64,000 nt of DNA from contig NZ_VAHD01000003.1 in assembly GCF_005876985.1 (NCBI RefSeq), forward strand, positions 434,001 through 498,000, in the 5' to 3' direction. The notes under the pieces are model-generated. The model saw only the letters and a program-made list of their open reading frames with translations. It had not been told where the DNA came from and made no database searches. Position 1 is the stretch's first letter; each line of letters opens with the position of its first letter. Source of the DNA: Rhodoferax bucti. Lineage in GTDB: Bacteria > Pseudomonadota > Gammaproteobacteria > Burkholderiales > Burkholderiaceae_C. A program made the translations under genes and the position numbers. Below, piece by piece: positions 41,920 to 50,900 of this stretch.

Positions 41920-42780
41920 ATGTGCATTCGCGAAACCATCACAAATAAGATCATCAACATTCTTGAAGCTGGCACAGCCAAGGGCGGCAAACGCTGGACT
42001 AATCAAGCCGTGGGAGGCCTCCCACGCAACGCTAAGACGGGAGAGGCGTATCGCGGAATCAATGTTCTGTTGCTGTGGGCGCAAGCGGCGGAGAAGTCAT
42101 TCAGCTCCAATCTCTGGCTCACCTACAAACAGGCCGAAGCCATGGGCGCACAGGTGCGCAAGCGGGAGAAATCCACCATGGGCGTGTACTTTCAGAAAGT
42201 GGAGCGCCAGGCAGAAGACGATGCAGAAGATGCAAAGTTTTATCCCATGGCCAAGGCTTTCTTCCTGTTCAACGTGGCACAGATCGACGGCCTACCCTCA
42301 GAACTGACCACCCCCGCACAGGCTAAAGAGTTCAGCGCAATCGAGGAAGCCGAGCAGATCATTCTGCAAACCGGCGCAAAGATCCGCCACGGCTTTGATG
42401 GTGCTTTCTACGTGCCCAGTAAAGATGAGGTGTGCATGCCGCACCGCGAACGATTCACTAATGAGGCCAGCTACTACGCAACCACTCTGCACGAACTGGC
42501 CCACTGGACCGGCCATGAAGATCGCCTGGCGCGCACCTTCGGTAAGCGCTTTGGCGACGACGCCTACGCCATGGAAGAACTAACGGCCGAGCTGTCAGCA
42601 GCTTTCACCATGGGTCACTTGGGCATGGTGGAAGGCACCATCGAGGGCCATGCAAGCTACCTGGAGGGCTGGCTGAAATGCCTCAAGGCAGACAAACAGG
42701 CGATCTTTACGGTTGCCAGCGCAGCAGCTAAGGCAACGGACTGGGTATTGGGCGGCGCAGCCGCTGCCCCTCTTCACTGA
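41920..42780 (+). CDS. ardC: ArdC-like antirestriction protein
   Basis: 286 residues. The N-terminal ssDNA-binding domain (GKRWTNQAVGGLPRNAKTGEAYRGINVLLLWAQA, SNLWLTYKQAEAMGAQVRKREKS) is followed by a zincin domain with TTLHELAHWTGHEDRL (HExxH) and the YAMEELTAELSAAF helix carrying the third ligand. ArdC proteins from broad-host-range plasmids protect incoming single-stranded DNA from restriction and share ancestry with the TraC1 primase N terminus. A 3'-end W-VLGG motif is present. It supports the idea that the element moves by conjugation. Upstream lies the structured RNA candidate; AAGGG precedes the ATG. Confidence 0.88.
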   Translation: MCIRETITNKIINILEAGTAKGGKRWTNQAVGGLPRNAKTGEAYRGINVLLLWAQAAEKSFSSNLWLTYKQAEAMGAQVRKREKSTMGVYFQKVERQAEDDAEDAKFYPMAKAFFLFNVAQIDGLPSELTTPAQAKEFSAIEEAEQIILQTGAKIRHGFDGAFYVPSKDEVCMPHRERFTNEASYYATTLHELAHWTGHEDRLARTFGKRFGDDAYAMEELTAELSAAFTMGHLGMVEGTIEGHASYLEGWLKCLKADKQAIFTVASAAAKATDWVLGGAAAAPLH

Positions 42781-42845
42781 AGACAGACCGGGGACCCGTG
42801 CAGCGCCCCTCGTGGGCGCGCCCGCAGGGCACGGGGCGGGGGGAA

Positions 42846-42860
42846 GGTGCCAGCGGCACC
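42846..42860. repeat. Palindrome shared with the left end
   Basis: GGTGCC-AGC-GGCACC, differing in one spacer base from GGTGCC-AGT-GGCACC at 27235-27249. It lies in the GC-rich gap between ardC and the integrase, which also holds GCGCCC-CTCGT-GGGCGC. Possibly another integrase or excisionase site. Confidence 0.55.
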
Positions 42861-42927
42861 GATGGGCGAGCGCAGCGGCCCCATGATGACCGTTTGACTG
42901 CCCGAACCTACCCGTTTAAATAGGTTT

Positions 42928-43953
42928 TCACCCGAGCTTTGCGGCCAACTGCGATGCGTGCAGTTGGACATACATCTGAACCAGGCGCAAGGTTTTGTGT
43001 CCGCTGATCGCGCTCAGTTCCAGCACACTTAAATCGCCGCGTTCAGCGAGCCGCGAAAGGCTTTCATGCCTCAGATCATGCCAGCGGAAGTCTTTGAGAT
43101 TGGCTCTGCTACAGGCGGTTTTAAATGCGCTGTGCAGCGTTTGTTTTTCGACAGGGATCACGCGCCCTTTGATGTCCTTCGGTAGTGCAGCCAGAACCGC
43201 AATCGCGCGGCTAGAAAGTGGCACGGCCCTCGATGAACCATTTTTTGTAAGGGCTAAATAGGCCACCCGTTTCTCTGTGTCTACGTTTGCCCAAGCAAGA
43301 GATAACAGCTCCCCTTGACGCATGGCCGTCTCAATAGCCAGCTGCACAGCAGGCCGAAGCCACGTATTCAGCGACTTACCACAGGCCTCTAGAAGCGCAT
43401 TGGCCTCCTCTGCCGTCAGCCGGCGCTCTCGCGGTGGAGAAGAGACAGGTTTGCGCACGTTTTTGACAGGATTACCCATGGGAATACGGATTCGCATTTC
43501 CTTGCCGGCAACATCCAGCACCTTAGACAGCATGTCAATTTCAGTCTTAACGGTGGCCGGAGAAATGCGGGGGGCAGCTTTCGCATCTTTGTAGCGTGGG
43601 TCCGGATCCTTAAGACGCTCATCTCGATACCAGGAGACACGCTCCGGCGTCAAGGCTGCCAACGAGTATTCACCCAACCGCGTTTCCAGCCGGTCTAGCT
43701 TGTGCTCCCATGCGTTCCCTCGGTAATGGTGTGGGGCAATGTCGGTGCGGAAATTCGTGATGACGTCCTTGAGCAAAGTTCGCTCTGCAGGAGCTGCAGA
43801 GACAAAAGCACCTCGATCCATTTCCGCCTCAACACTGCGCGCCCACGCTTCGGCCTCAGACTTTTTTGCAAACGTCTTGCTCTGACTTGGCCAGCCTTTG
43901 CGTCTTACTCGGGCTTGCCAGTAGCCGCTTTCACGTGGAAAAAAGTTCGCCAT
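42928..43953 (-). CDS. Tyrosine-type site-specific integrase
   Basis: 341 residues. An N-terminal arm-binding region (SGYWQARVRRKGWPSQSKTFAKKSEAEAWARSVE), a core-binding SAM-like domain, and a catalytic domain with Arg in AIETAMRQGELLSLAW, the HxxR box DFRWHDLRHESLSRL, GHKTLRLVQMYV and the nucleophilic Tyr at its end. It catalyses integration into and excision from the tRNA-Ser att site. It reads leftward, starting 112 bp before attR, with one 17-bp repeat between its start and att, so its own expression may be controlled by bound integrase. Confidence 0.95.
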   Translation of the reverse strand: MANFFPRESGYWQARVRRKGWPSQSKTFAKKSEAEAWARSVEAEMDRGAFVSAAPAERTLLKDVITNFRTDIAPHHYRGNAWEHKLDRLETRLGEYSLAALTPERVSWYRDERLKDPDPRYKDAKAAPRISPATVKTEIDMLSKVLDVAGKEMRIRIPMGNPVKNVRKPVSSPPRERRLTAEEANALLEACGKSLNTWLRPAVQLAIETAMRQGELLSLAWANVDTEKRVAYLALTKNGSSRAVPLSSRAIAVLAALPKDIKGRVIPVEKQTLHSAFKTACSRANLKDFRWHDLRHESLSRLAERGDLSVLELSAISGHKTLRLVQMYVQLHASQLAAKLG

Positions 43954-43979
43954 TGCTCAAGATCCTGATTTTCAGTGAG

Positions 43980-43998
43980 TGGCACCGTTTTGGCACCG
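43980..43998 (+). repeat. Arm-type-site-like repeat near attR
   Basis: TGGCACCGTTTTGGCACCG, the fourth copy of the 17-bp repeat, 68 bp left of the attR core and just upstream of the integrase start. Confidence 0.7.
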
Positions 43999-44065
43999 AA
44001 ACTCAAAAAATCATACATCAAATGCCTTGAAAGCCGCATGAAATAACGTTTCTCGGTGAAAAAAT

Positions 44066-44133
44066 TGCTCCCCTGCTAAGGGAGTATGGGGTGTAGAGCC
44101 TCATCGAGGGTTCGAATCCCTCCGTTTCCGCCA
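44066..44133 (+). repeat. attR: 68-bp core
   Basis: Identical to 27078-27145. It contains only the 3' part of tRNA-Ser, without the 5' acceptor and D arms, so it is not a working tRNA. Confidence 0.95.
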
Positions 44134-44140
44134 AGTCAGA

Positions 44141-44171
44141 GCCTCAAGCAGTCCGCTGCTTGAGGCTTTTT
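44141..44171 (+). terminator. Displaced native terminator of tRNA-Ser
   Basis: GCCTCAAGCAG-TCCG-CTGCTTGAGGC followed by T5, 7 bp after the attR CCA. It was probably the original tRNA terminator before the element inserted. Confidence 0.88.
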
Positions 44172-44214
44172 CTTTGCTCAATGGCATTTGACTGCGTGTA
44201 TTCCTACCAATCAG

Positions 44215-45189
44215 TCAGCCTGGTGACCGGAGTGGAAACCATTCCAGCACCAATCCACGCCGCTCCACAAAGCCTTCCCCTACTTTGATATGGATGTGGT
44301 GCCCCCGGGTGGTACAGGCCTGCACTTGGCGGCGTAGCTCCTGCAGTTGTGCGGCATTGGGAATCACCTGGTAAGACCGCTTGAGCCACCAGCGCAGAAC
44401 ACCCGACTGGCGCGCAGGAGAAAGGATTTGCACGGCCTTGATAAGCGGCAAATCGGTAGGTGCATGCACTACCGCCGCCCAATCCTCCATGGCCACCTCT
44501 TCCAGTAAAGACTGCGCTTCCGCTGCATGCCGGGCACTGCGGGCAAACGTATCGCGAAACTGGGGAAACACCCTATCAAGTGCCGGCAACAACTCCGCAC
44601 GAATGTGATTGCGGGTGTAGCGCGTGTCGCTATTGCTCGGGTCGTCGACAAAGGCTTCGCCTTGCGCGGCCAGCCATGTACGCAACACACTGCCTGCCAC
44701 CTGCAGCAAGGGGCGATGGAAATCAATCCCCGCCCGTTGCCACTGCTGCGGCATGCCACTGAGGCCGGCTAAACCCGCCCCCCGACTCAGAGCCAACAAT
44801 ACAGTTTCCACTTGGTCATCCGCATGCTGGGCAATTGCTATGGATTTGATAGCTACTCCCGCACATTCCACGAGCGCCAGAGCATCAAAAGCCTTGTAAC
44901 GCGCAATGCGGGCAGCATCCTCGGGACTTTGGCCTGGCTGCGCTTGAGCAGCGACCCGGGCAATGTGCAACGGAATATGCCACCGCGCGCAAGTATTTAC
45001 ACAATGCGCCTCAAACTCGGCTGCTACAGCTTGCAAGCCGTGGTTGACATGCAGCGCGACCACCTGCCCCGGCCACTTGCGGGCACAGGCCAGGAGCAAG
45101 GCGCTGGAGTCTGCCCCCCCGCTGTAGGCGACCCCCAAAGGCAAAGCGGGCTCAAAGGCCCGCATTGCTTGGTCAAACCGCTGTGTCAT
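44215..45189 (-). CDS. tilS: tRNA(Ile)-lysidine synthase
   Basis: 324 residues, shorter than E. coli TilS (432) but within the range of short forms. It modifies C34 of tRNA-Ile(CAU) with lysine using ATP, changing its codon from AUG to AUA. The PP-loop is GVAYSGGADSSALLLACA; further N-type ATPase features are VVALHVNHGLQ, IAIAQHADDQVETVLLALSRGAGLAGLSGM and YTRNHIRAELLPAL. The C terminus (GVLRWWLKRSYQVIPNAAQL) is the tRNA-binding region. A 26-bp palindromic repeat lies within the gene (44837-44862), coding for the stretch before AQHADD. It follows accA on the same strand after 17 bp. Confidence 0.94.
   Translation of the reverse strand: MTQRFDQAMRAFEPALPLGVAYSGGADSSALLLACARKWPGQVVALHVNHGLQAVAAEFEAHCVNTCARWHIPLHIARVAAQAQPGQSPEDAARIARYKAFDALALVECAGVAIKSIAIAQHADDQVETVLLALSRGAGLAGLSGMPQQWQRAGIDFHRPLLQVAGSVLRTWLAAQGEAFVDDPSNSDTRYTRNHIRAELLPALDRVFPQFRDTFARSARHAAEAQSLLEEVAMEDWAAVVHAPTDLPLIKAVQILSPARQSGVLRWWLKRSYQVIPNAAQLQELRRQVQACTTRGHHIHIKVGEGFVERRGLVLEWFPLRSPG
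44837..44862 (+). repeat. 26-bp palindromic repeat inside tilS
   Basis: GCTAY-N9-AGCTAC fits the family; the last block reads CCGC instead of GCGC. It encodes part of VECAGVAIKSIAIAQ between two conserved ATPase segments, antisense to the gene, and appears to be tolerated as an insertion in a surface loop. Confidence 0.55.
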
Positions 45190-45206
45190 GCGGCATGGTT
45201 TGGCAT

Positions 45207-46184
45207 TTACTTGCCTGCTGTCTTGGTGTCGGTAAACCGGCCATAGCTTTGCAGGCGCTCGTAGCGGCGATCCAGCAGCTCTTTGACCTTGAGGTCGCTG
45301 ATCTGGCGGTAAGCATCCGACAAGGCACGCTTCAAAAAGGCAGCGGCCTGTTTGGTATCGCGGTGAGCACCGCCCACGGGCTCGTTGACGATCTTGTCGA
45401 CCAAGCCCAAGGCTTTGAGGCGGTGGGCGGTGATGCCGAGCGCATCAGCGGCCTCTTGGGCTTTTTCAGACGTCTTCCACAAAATGGAAGCACAGCCTTC
45501 GGGGCTGATCACCGAGTACACCGAGTACTGCAGCATGATGACCTGGTCCGCCACCGAAATGGCCAACGCACCGCCCGAACCACCTTCGCCGATGATGGTG
45601 GTGATGATGGGCACTTCCAGCTGCGCCATCTCGAAAATGTTGCGTCCGATGGCTTCGGACTGGCCGCGCTCTTCCGCATCAATGCCGGGGTAAGCGCCGG
45701 GGGTGTCCACAAACGTGAACACAGGCAGCTTGAATTTCTCGGCCAGCTTCATCAAACGCAAAGCCTTGCGGTAGCCCTCGGGCTTGCTCATGCCGAAGTT
45801 GCGCAGTCCACGCTCCTTGGTGTCGCGCCCTTTTTGCTGGCCCACCACCATGCAGGGGGTACCGTTGAAGCGGGCCAAGCCGCCCACAATGCTCAGGTCA
45901 TCGGCGAAATGGCGGTCGCCATGCAACTCCACGAAATGCGTGAAGATTTCGTTCACGTAGTCCAGCGTGTAAGGACGCTCGGCGTGACGGGCGATTTTGG
46001 TGATCTGCCACGGGGTCAAATCACTGTAGATGTCTTTGGTGAGTTGCTGGCTTTTTTTGCTCAGCTGGTCAATTTCGGCAGAAATATCCACCGCAGACTC
46101 GTTTTGCACGTAGCGCAATTCTTCAATCTTGCCTTCGAGCTCCGCAATGGGCTGCTCGAAATCGAGGAAAGTCTTTTTTGCCAA
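45207..46184 (-). CDS. accA: Acetyl-CoA carboxylase carboxyltransferase alpha subunit
   Basis: 325 residues, standard length (E. coli 319). The start is TTG at 46184, giving [20 protein letters not shown], which matches the family; AGGAGA lies 8-9 bases upstream, and no ATG in frame fits (the frame is open to 46253). It contains [61 protein letters not shown] and [11 protein letters not shown], the carboxybiotin/CoA sites. With AccD it transfers CO2 to acetyl-CoA for fatty acid synthesis. It lies between an AlkA-like gene (13-bp gap) and tilS (17-bp gap). Confidence 0.96.
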   Translation of the reverse strand: MAKKTFLDFEQPIAELEGKIEELRYVQNESAVDISAEIDQLSKKSQQLTKDIYSDLTPWQITKIARHAERPYTLDYVNEIFTHFVELHGDRHFADDLSIVGGLARFNGTPCMVVGQQKGRDTKERGLRNFGMSKPEGYRKALRLMKLAEKFKLPVFTFVDTPGAYPGIDAEERGQSEAIGRNIFEMAQLEVPIITTIIGEGGSGGALAISVADQVIMLQYSVYSVISPEGCASILWKTSEKAQEAADALGITAHRLKALGLVDKIVNEPVGGAHRDTKQAAAFLKRALSDAYRQISDLKVKELLDRRYERLQSYGRFTDTKTAGK

Positions 46185-46197
46185 CGTTTTTCTCCTA

Positions 46198-46851
46198 CTA
46201 ATACGCGACCGGTAGCGGGTCGAGAGACCGCCAAATATACCAAGTCGCCACACTGCAATATGGCGCCCAGGCGGCAGCGACTTCGCGCGCGTCGCTGCGG
46301 CTCACCACATCGCCTGAAAAATAGTTCTGGCTGATGCCATTGATCAGACCCACATCATCCAGCGGCAACACATTGGGACGCATCAAATGAAAGATCAAAA
46401 ACATCTCAGCCGTCCATCGACCGATTCCACGAATGGAGACCAGCTCGGCAATGATTTCCTCATCGCCCATGCTGTCCCAGTCCTTGACGTGCAGGGTGCC
46501 ATTGTCGAAATGCAGGGCCAAATCGACCACGTACTCTACTTTGCGCACGCTGAGCCCGGCAGCCCGCATGTCGTCCACCTTGAGCTTGAGCACGTTGGCG
46601 GGGCTAATTTTTTTGGGCAGGAGCGCAAAGCGGTCCCACACCGTTTGGGCAGCTTTGACCGAAATTTGCTGACCAATGATGCTGCGCGCCAGTGTCACAA
46701 ATGCATCGCCGCGGGTTTGCAGACAGGCGTCGCCAAACTGGGGGATGAGCCGCTTCATCACCCGGTCTTTTTTCATCAAATGTTTGCAGGCCTCGTCCCA
46801 GAAGTCGGGCGTAGTCACCTGGGCGGTAGCCGTTGGAGTTGCAACGACCAT
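46198..46851 (-). CDS. DNA-3-methyladenine glycosylase, AlkA-like
   Basis: 217 residues of the HhH-GPD superfamily. Helix-hairpin-helix at [18 protein letters not shown], followed by the catalytic Asp region [31 protein letters not shown] upstream is the usual AlkA-type substrate pocket helix. It removes alkylated purines from DNA, beginning base excision repair. It lacks the N-terminal domain of E. coli AlkA (282 aa), like many short bacterial forms. The ATG overlaps the cysS stop by one base (TAATG), so it is coupled to cysS. Confidence 0.9.
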   Translation of the reverse strand: MVVATPTATAQVTTPDFWDEACKHLMKKDRVMKRLIPQFGDACLQTRGDAFVTLARSIIGQQISVKAAQTVWDRFALLPKKISPANVLKLKVDDMRAAGLSVRKVEYVVDLALHFDNGTLHVKDWDSMGDEEIIAELVSIRGIGRWTAEMFLIFHLMRPNVLPLDDVGLINGISQNYFSGDVVSRSDAREVAAAWAPYCSVATWYIWRSLDPLPVAY

Positions 46852-48227
46852 TACTGCGCTGCCTCCCAGGTCGTTCCTGCGGCAGAGTCCTTGAGCACAA
46901 CGCCTTGCGCCAGCAGCTCTTGGCGAATGGCGTCAGCCTTCGCAAAGTCTTTGGCGGCTTTGGCGGCGGCCCGGTCCGCAATGCGCTGCTGGATGGTGGA
47001 CTCGTCCAACACCGCACCCGACTGCAAATAGGCCCGGGGATCGGATTGCAAAATCCCCAAACAAGCACCCAAGGCCTTGAGCAAACCGGCAGTTTCTGGT
47101 GATTTGGTGCGGTTGACCTCGCCTGCCAAGTCGAACAACACGGCAATCGCCTCGGGGGTACCGAAGTCCTCGTCCATCGCGGCTTTGAAGCGAGCAGCAA
47201 ACGGATTGCTCCAGTCGACCGTGACCTCTGCTGCGGGCACTTGGCCCAGCGCGGTGTACAAACGTTTCAAGGCTTGGCGGGCGTCATCCAGATGCGCATC
47301 GCTGTAATTCAGCGCGCTGCGGTAGTGGGCCCGCACGATGAAGAAGCGCACAGTCTCTGCGTCATATTGCTTTAGCACATCGCGGATGGTGAAAAAATTG
47401 CCGAGCGACTTGCTCATTTTTTCGTTGTCGACCCGCACAAAACCGTTGTGCATCCAGACATTCGCCAAGGCTTGCCCGTGGGCGCCTTCGCTCTGGGCAA
47501 TTTCGTTTTCATGGTGGGGGAATTGCAAATCTGCACCACCGCCATGGATGTCAAACGTGGTGCCCAGGGTGGCGCAACTCATAGCCGAACACTCAATGTG
47601 CCAGCCCGGGCGACCCGTGCCAAAAACGCTATCCCACTTAGCCTCAGGCGGCTCATCGGCTTTGGCAGATTTCCAGAGCACAAAGTCCAGCGGATCTTCT
47701 TTGCCATCCAATACGGCCACACGCTCGCCAGCACGCAACTCGTCCAACGACTTGCCCGACAGCTTGCCATAGCCCTGGAACTTGCGCACCGAGTAATTCA
47801 CATCGCCATTACTGGCGCGGTAGGCCAGGCCTTTGTTTTCCAACTCACCAATCAGCGAAAGCATCTGGGGCACGTACTCGGTAGCGCGTGGCTCCACCGA
47901 AGGCGGCTCAATCTGCAAAGCACCAATATCGGTGTGCATGGCGGCAATCATCTCGTCGGTCAGCTGACGGATAGTGATGCCCCGCTCCAGCGCACGCTTG
48001 ATGATCTTGTCGTCAATATCAGTAATGTTGCGCACATAGGTCACCTGCAGACCACTGGCCTTCAACCACCGCTGCACCACGTCAAACGCCATCATCATGC
48101 GGGCGTGACCGATATGGCACAGGTCATAAATCGTCATGCCGCAGACGTACATCCGCACATGGCCGGGCTCCATCGGGGTAAAGGGCTGCAACGAACGCGT
48201 CAGCGTGTTGAAAATGCGCAAACTCAT
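46851..48227 (-). CDS. cysS: Cysteinyl-tRNA synthetase
   Basis: 458 residues (E. coli 461). It charges tRNA-Cys. Class I signatures: [29 protein letters not shown] with the zinc-binding Cys and [27 protein letters not shown] with further Zn ligands, and KMSKSLGNF as KMSKS. The chosen ATG at 48227 matches the family start [11 protein letters not shown]; the frame is open to 48332 but that leader is not related. First gene of a probable leftward unit cysS-alkA-accA-tilS. Confidence 0.97.
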   Translation of the reverse strand: MSLRIFNTLTRSLQPFTPMEPGHVRMYVCGMTIYDLCHIGHARMMMAFDVVQRWLKASGLQVTYVRNITDIDDKIIKRALERGITIRQLTDEMIAAMHTDIGALQIEPPSVEPRATEYVPQMLSLIGELENKGLAYRASNGDVNYSVRKFQGYGKLSGKSLDELRAGERVAVLDGKEDPLDFVLWKSAKADEPPEAKWDSVFGTGRPGWHIECSAMSCATLGTTFDIHGGGADLQFPHHENEIAQSEGAHGQALANVWMHNGFVRVDNEKMSKSLGNFFTIRDVLKQYDAETVRFFIVRAHYRSALNYSDAHLDDARQALKRLYTALGQVPAAEVTVDWSNPFAARFKAAMDEDFGTPEAIAVLFDLAGEVNRTKSPETAGLLKALGACLGILQSDPRAYLQSGAVLDESTIQQRIADRAAAKAAKDFAKADAIRQELLAQGVVLKDSAAGTTWEAAQ

Positions 48228-48412
48228 GGGTATCAAAAACCTGAACACAAAAACAGCGAGCCCGCTACAACACCAAGGGTCGCATAGGGGGCTCGCTAGG
48301 AATCCAAACGGGGATTTGCCTCGGGGTGACACGCAAACCCCTCAGCTACAATGCAACGCAGTATAAAGCCCCACGCCGAGGGCTTCTTCCAGCGCACGAT
48401 TTCAAAGGCAAT

Positions 48413-49594
48413 ATGAAGCACGCCCCCTCCAAGCTTTTCACCGCAATCCGTTGGATCGCATTGGCTGCCACCCTCTCTTTTGGCGTCGCACACGCCGACG
48501 ATTACTCCGACGTGGCACAACTGGTCCGCAATGGAAAGTTGCCGGAAGCCATGACCAAGGTGGACCAGTTTTTGGCCGCCAAGCCACGGGATCCCCAAAT
48601 GCGCTTCCTCAAAGGCGTCATCCAGCGTGACTCCGGCAAGACGACCGACGCGATTGCCACCTTCACCCGCCTGACCGAAGACTACCCCGAGCTGCCTGAG
48701 CCCTACAACAACTTGGCCGTGTTGTACGCAGGACAAAGCCAATATGACAAGGCGCGCACCGCATTGGAAATGGCTATCCGCACCAACCCCAGCTACACCA
48801 CGGCCCATGAAAACCTGGGTGACGTCTACGCCAAACTCGCTAGCCAAGCCTACGGCAAAGCACTGCAACTGGACGGCGCCAATGCTGGCGTCGCCCCCAA
48901 GCTCGCGCTGATTCGCGAGCTCTTTAATCCTGCGACCGCCAAAGGCCAGCGCCCTACTGCCACACTGCCCGCAGTGAACACGCCCCCTGCAAACGCAGCG
49001 CCCAGCACAACAGCCCCGGCCGCACCGCCCACCAAGCCCGCCCCGACTCTGGCAGAAACTCCTGTGGCCAAAGCGCCGCCCACCCTGCCCGCTGCACCGG
49101 CTACCAAGCCAGCGGCAACACCTGCGCCAGCGCCTGCAGCGGCTACTCCCGCTCCTACAGCAACGCCCGCTCCCGTAGTGGCGGCTGCAGCTACACCCGC
49201 AGCACCTGCACCCGCGCCGGCCAAACCCTCGGCACCGGCAGAGGCCCCCAACCATGCCAACAAAGACGTAGAAGCGGCAGTGCGCAACTGGGCCAAAGCC
49301 TGGGCGGCACGTGATGTCAAAGGCTATCTGGCCGCCTACGGCAGAGACTTCGCCACCCCATCCGGCACCAGCCGCTCAGCCTGGGAAGAAGAACGCCGCC
49401 AACGGATTACCAGCAAATCCAAGATCAGCGTGAAATTGGAAAACCTGAGTGTGAGCGTCAACGGCAACAAGGCGACTGCCAAGTTCCGCCAAGACTACAA
49501 AGCCAACGAATTGGCCGTTTCCAGCCGCAAGGCATTGGATTTGGTCAAGTCCGGCGATCGCTGGGTCATCATTCGTGAAACGGTAGTGAACTAA
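48413..49594 (+). CDS. Secreted TPR protein with C-terminal NTF2-like domain
   Basis: 393 residues from ATG 48413. Signal peptide (AIRWIALAATLSFGVAHA), then TPR repeats (residues ~25-150: PEAMTKVDQFLAAKPRDPQ, LPEPYNNLAVLYAGQSQYDKA, TAHENLGDVYAKLASQAYGKAL), a ~110-residue Ala/Pro linker and a C-terminal domain (DVEAAVRNWAKAWAARDVKGYLAAYGRDF... to WVIIRETVV) resembling the NTF2/SnoaL-like domain attached to some L,D-transpeptidases (Cds6-type). The next gene is an L,D-transpeptidase with a similar C-terminal domain, so the two probably act together on the envelope. It starts in the divergent interval with cysS. Confidence 0.8.
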   Translation: MKHAPSKLFTAIRWIALAATLSFGVAHADDYSDVAQLVRNGKLPEAMTKVDQFLAAKPRDPQMRFLKGVIQRDSGKTTDAIATFTRLTEDYPELPEPYNNLAVLYAGQSQYDKARTALEMAIRTNPSYTTAHENLGDVYAKLASQAYGKALQLDGANAGVAPKLALIRELFNPATAKGQRPTATLPAVNTPPANAAPSTTAPAAPPTKPAPTLAETPVAKAPPTLPAAPATKPAATPAPAPAAATPAPTATPAPVVAAAATPAAPAPAPAKPSAPAEAPNHANKDVEAAVRNWAKAWAARDVKGYLAAYGRDFATPSGTSRSAWEEERRQRITSKSKISVKLENLSVSVNGNKATAKFRQDYKANELAVSSRKALDLVKSGDRWVIIRETVVN

Positions 49595-49622
49595 AACGTT
49601 GTAGTTGACACTCAACGTCGAT

Positions 49623-50900
49623 ATGACTAGCTCCACACACGCGCAGTGCCACACGCTGCTGCGCGGCTTCACTGCCATCGCCATCAGCCTCATGCTCGTT
49701 GGCGGCCCCGTCTTTGCCAAAAGCCGGGACGACAAACGCGACGCCAAGGCGAGCGTGGCATCCAAGCCCACACTTCCGGCCACCCAGAGCAAAGAGGGGG
49801 TTGCCGAAGCACGCTTGATCGAGATTTACAACCTGATCGGTCAAGGCGCCAACCGTGAGGCCTTCATCAAGGCAGAGAAACTCGCGGAGGAGCTGCCGCA
49901 CTTCCAGCTTGCACAGCTGGTTTATGGTGATTTGCTGGTTGCGCGCACCCGCCCCTTGAATACCTTGGGCGATGTCCCCAGCACCATGGCCCAAGAAGCG
50001 CCCGGTCCGCTGAAGGAACTGCGAGAAGAATCGCTGCGGCGTGTCAAGGCACTCAAAGAGCGGCCGGCGCCAGGCACCATTCCCTCCCAGTTTTTGCAAT
50101 TGGCACCATCCACCCGCCATGCGATTGCAGTGGATGCCTCTCGCTCACGCCTGTATTTGTTTGAGAACACGGCAACCGGCTTGCAACTGGTGGCGGACTA
50201 CTACATCTCGGTAGGTAAAGCGGGCACCTTGAAGTCGGTGGAGGGTGACCAACGCACGCCTTTGGGGGTGTACTACATCACCAGCAACTTGGACCGCAAA
50301 TCTCTCAAGGACTTTTACGGCTCGGGCGCCCTACCCATCAGCTACCCCAACGTGCTCGATGCCAAGCGCGGCAAGACCGGCGGCGGCATCTGGTTGCATG
50401 GCACGCCCCCGACCCAGTTCTCGCGCCCGCCTTTGGCTACCGACGGCTGCGTCGTGTTGGCCAACCCCGATCTGGACCACATCATCCGGACGGTAGAGGT
50501 GCGGGCTACACCGGTCGTAATTGCTGCGCAGTTGCAATGGGTGGCGCCCAACAATACCAAGACGGTCGCCCGTGGCTTTGAAGATGCGCTGTTCGCCTGG
50601 CGCAATGCCAAAACAGCGGGCGACGTCAACCAAGTGTTGTCGTTTTACACCCCGGACTTCAATAGCAACGGCAAAAACTTGAGTCAATGGACGCCGTTGT
50701 TGCGCGGTGAAATGGACAAAACCCAAGGCAAGACCATCCAGCTCAAAGACACCTCTTATTTGCACTGGGTGGATAACGCGGAAACCATGGTCACCACCTT
50801 CGGGGAAGTGGCAGAAGGCTCCCGCATCGGCTGGACCAAGCGTCAATACTGGATTCGCCAAAACGGCCAATGGAAGATTTTTTACGAAGGAGTCCTTTGA
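49623..50900 (+). CDS. L,D-transpeptidase (YkuD) with NTF2-like domain
   Basis: 425 residues from ATG 49623. Signal peptide (TAIAISLMLVGGPVFAKS), an N-terminal helical region, the YkuD catalytic domain (HAIAVDASRSRLYLFEN..., GDQRTPLGVYYITSNL, GGIWLHGTPP and ATDGCVVLANPDL with the catalytic Cys), then a C-terminal NTF2-like domain (FEDALFAWRNAKTAGDVNQVLSFYTPDF... WKIFYEGVL). It would crosslink peptidoglycan or attach lipoprotein in the periplasm; ErfK/YafK-type function is possible. It overlaps the ppiA-like start by one base (TGATG). Confidence 0.86.
   Translation: MTSSTHAQCHTLLRGFTAIAISLMLVGGPVFAKSRDDKRDAKASVASKPTLPATQSKEGVAEARLIEIYNLIGQGANREAFIKAEKLAEELPHFQLAQLVYGDLLVARTRPLNTLGDVPSTMAQEAPGPLKELREESLRRVKALKERPAPGTIPSQFLQLAPSTRHAIAVDASRSRLYLFENTATGLQLVADYYISVGKAGTLKSVEGDQRTPLGVYYITSNLDRKSLKDFYGSGALPISYPNVLDAKRGKTGGGIWLHGTPPTQFSRPPLATDGCVVLANPDLDHIIRTVEVRATPVVIAAQLQWVAPNNTKTVARGFEDALFAWRNAKTAGDVNQVLSFYTPDFNSNGKNLSQWTPLLRGEMDKTQGKTIQLKDTSYLHWVDNAETMVTTFGEVAEGSRIGWTKRQYWIRQNGQWKIFYEGVL

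Larger units (their letters stand above)
27078..44133. mobile_element. 17-kb integrative mobilizable element in tRNA-Ser(GCT)
   Basis: Bounded by perfect 68-bp direct repeats of the tRNA 3' end (unit length 16,988 bp). It contains a tyrosine integrase next to the right att, small HTH proteins near the left att, a replication/primase protein, MobC and a relaxase, an ArdC antirestriction protein and unrecognised cargo. No conjugation pore or coupling protein genes are present, so it should need a helper plasmid or ICE to transfer. Base composition is patchy: AT-rich blocks (29000-30200, 35560-35680, 37600-41000) alternate with GC-rich ones, and none of the nine chromosomal 26-bp repeats falls inside. 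Confidence 0.93.
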
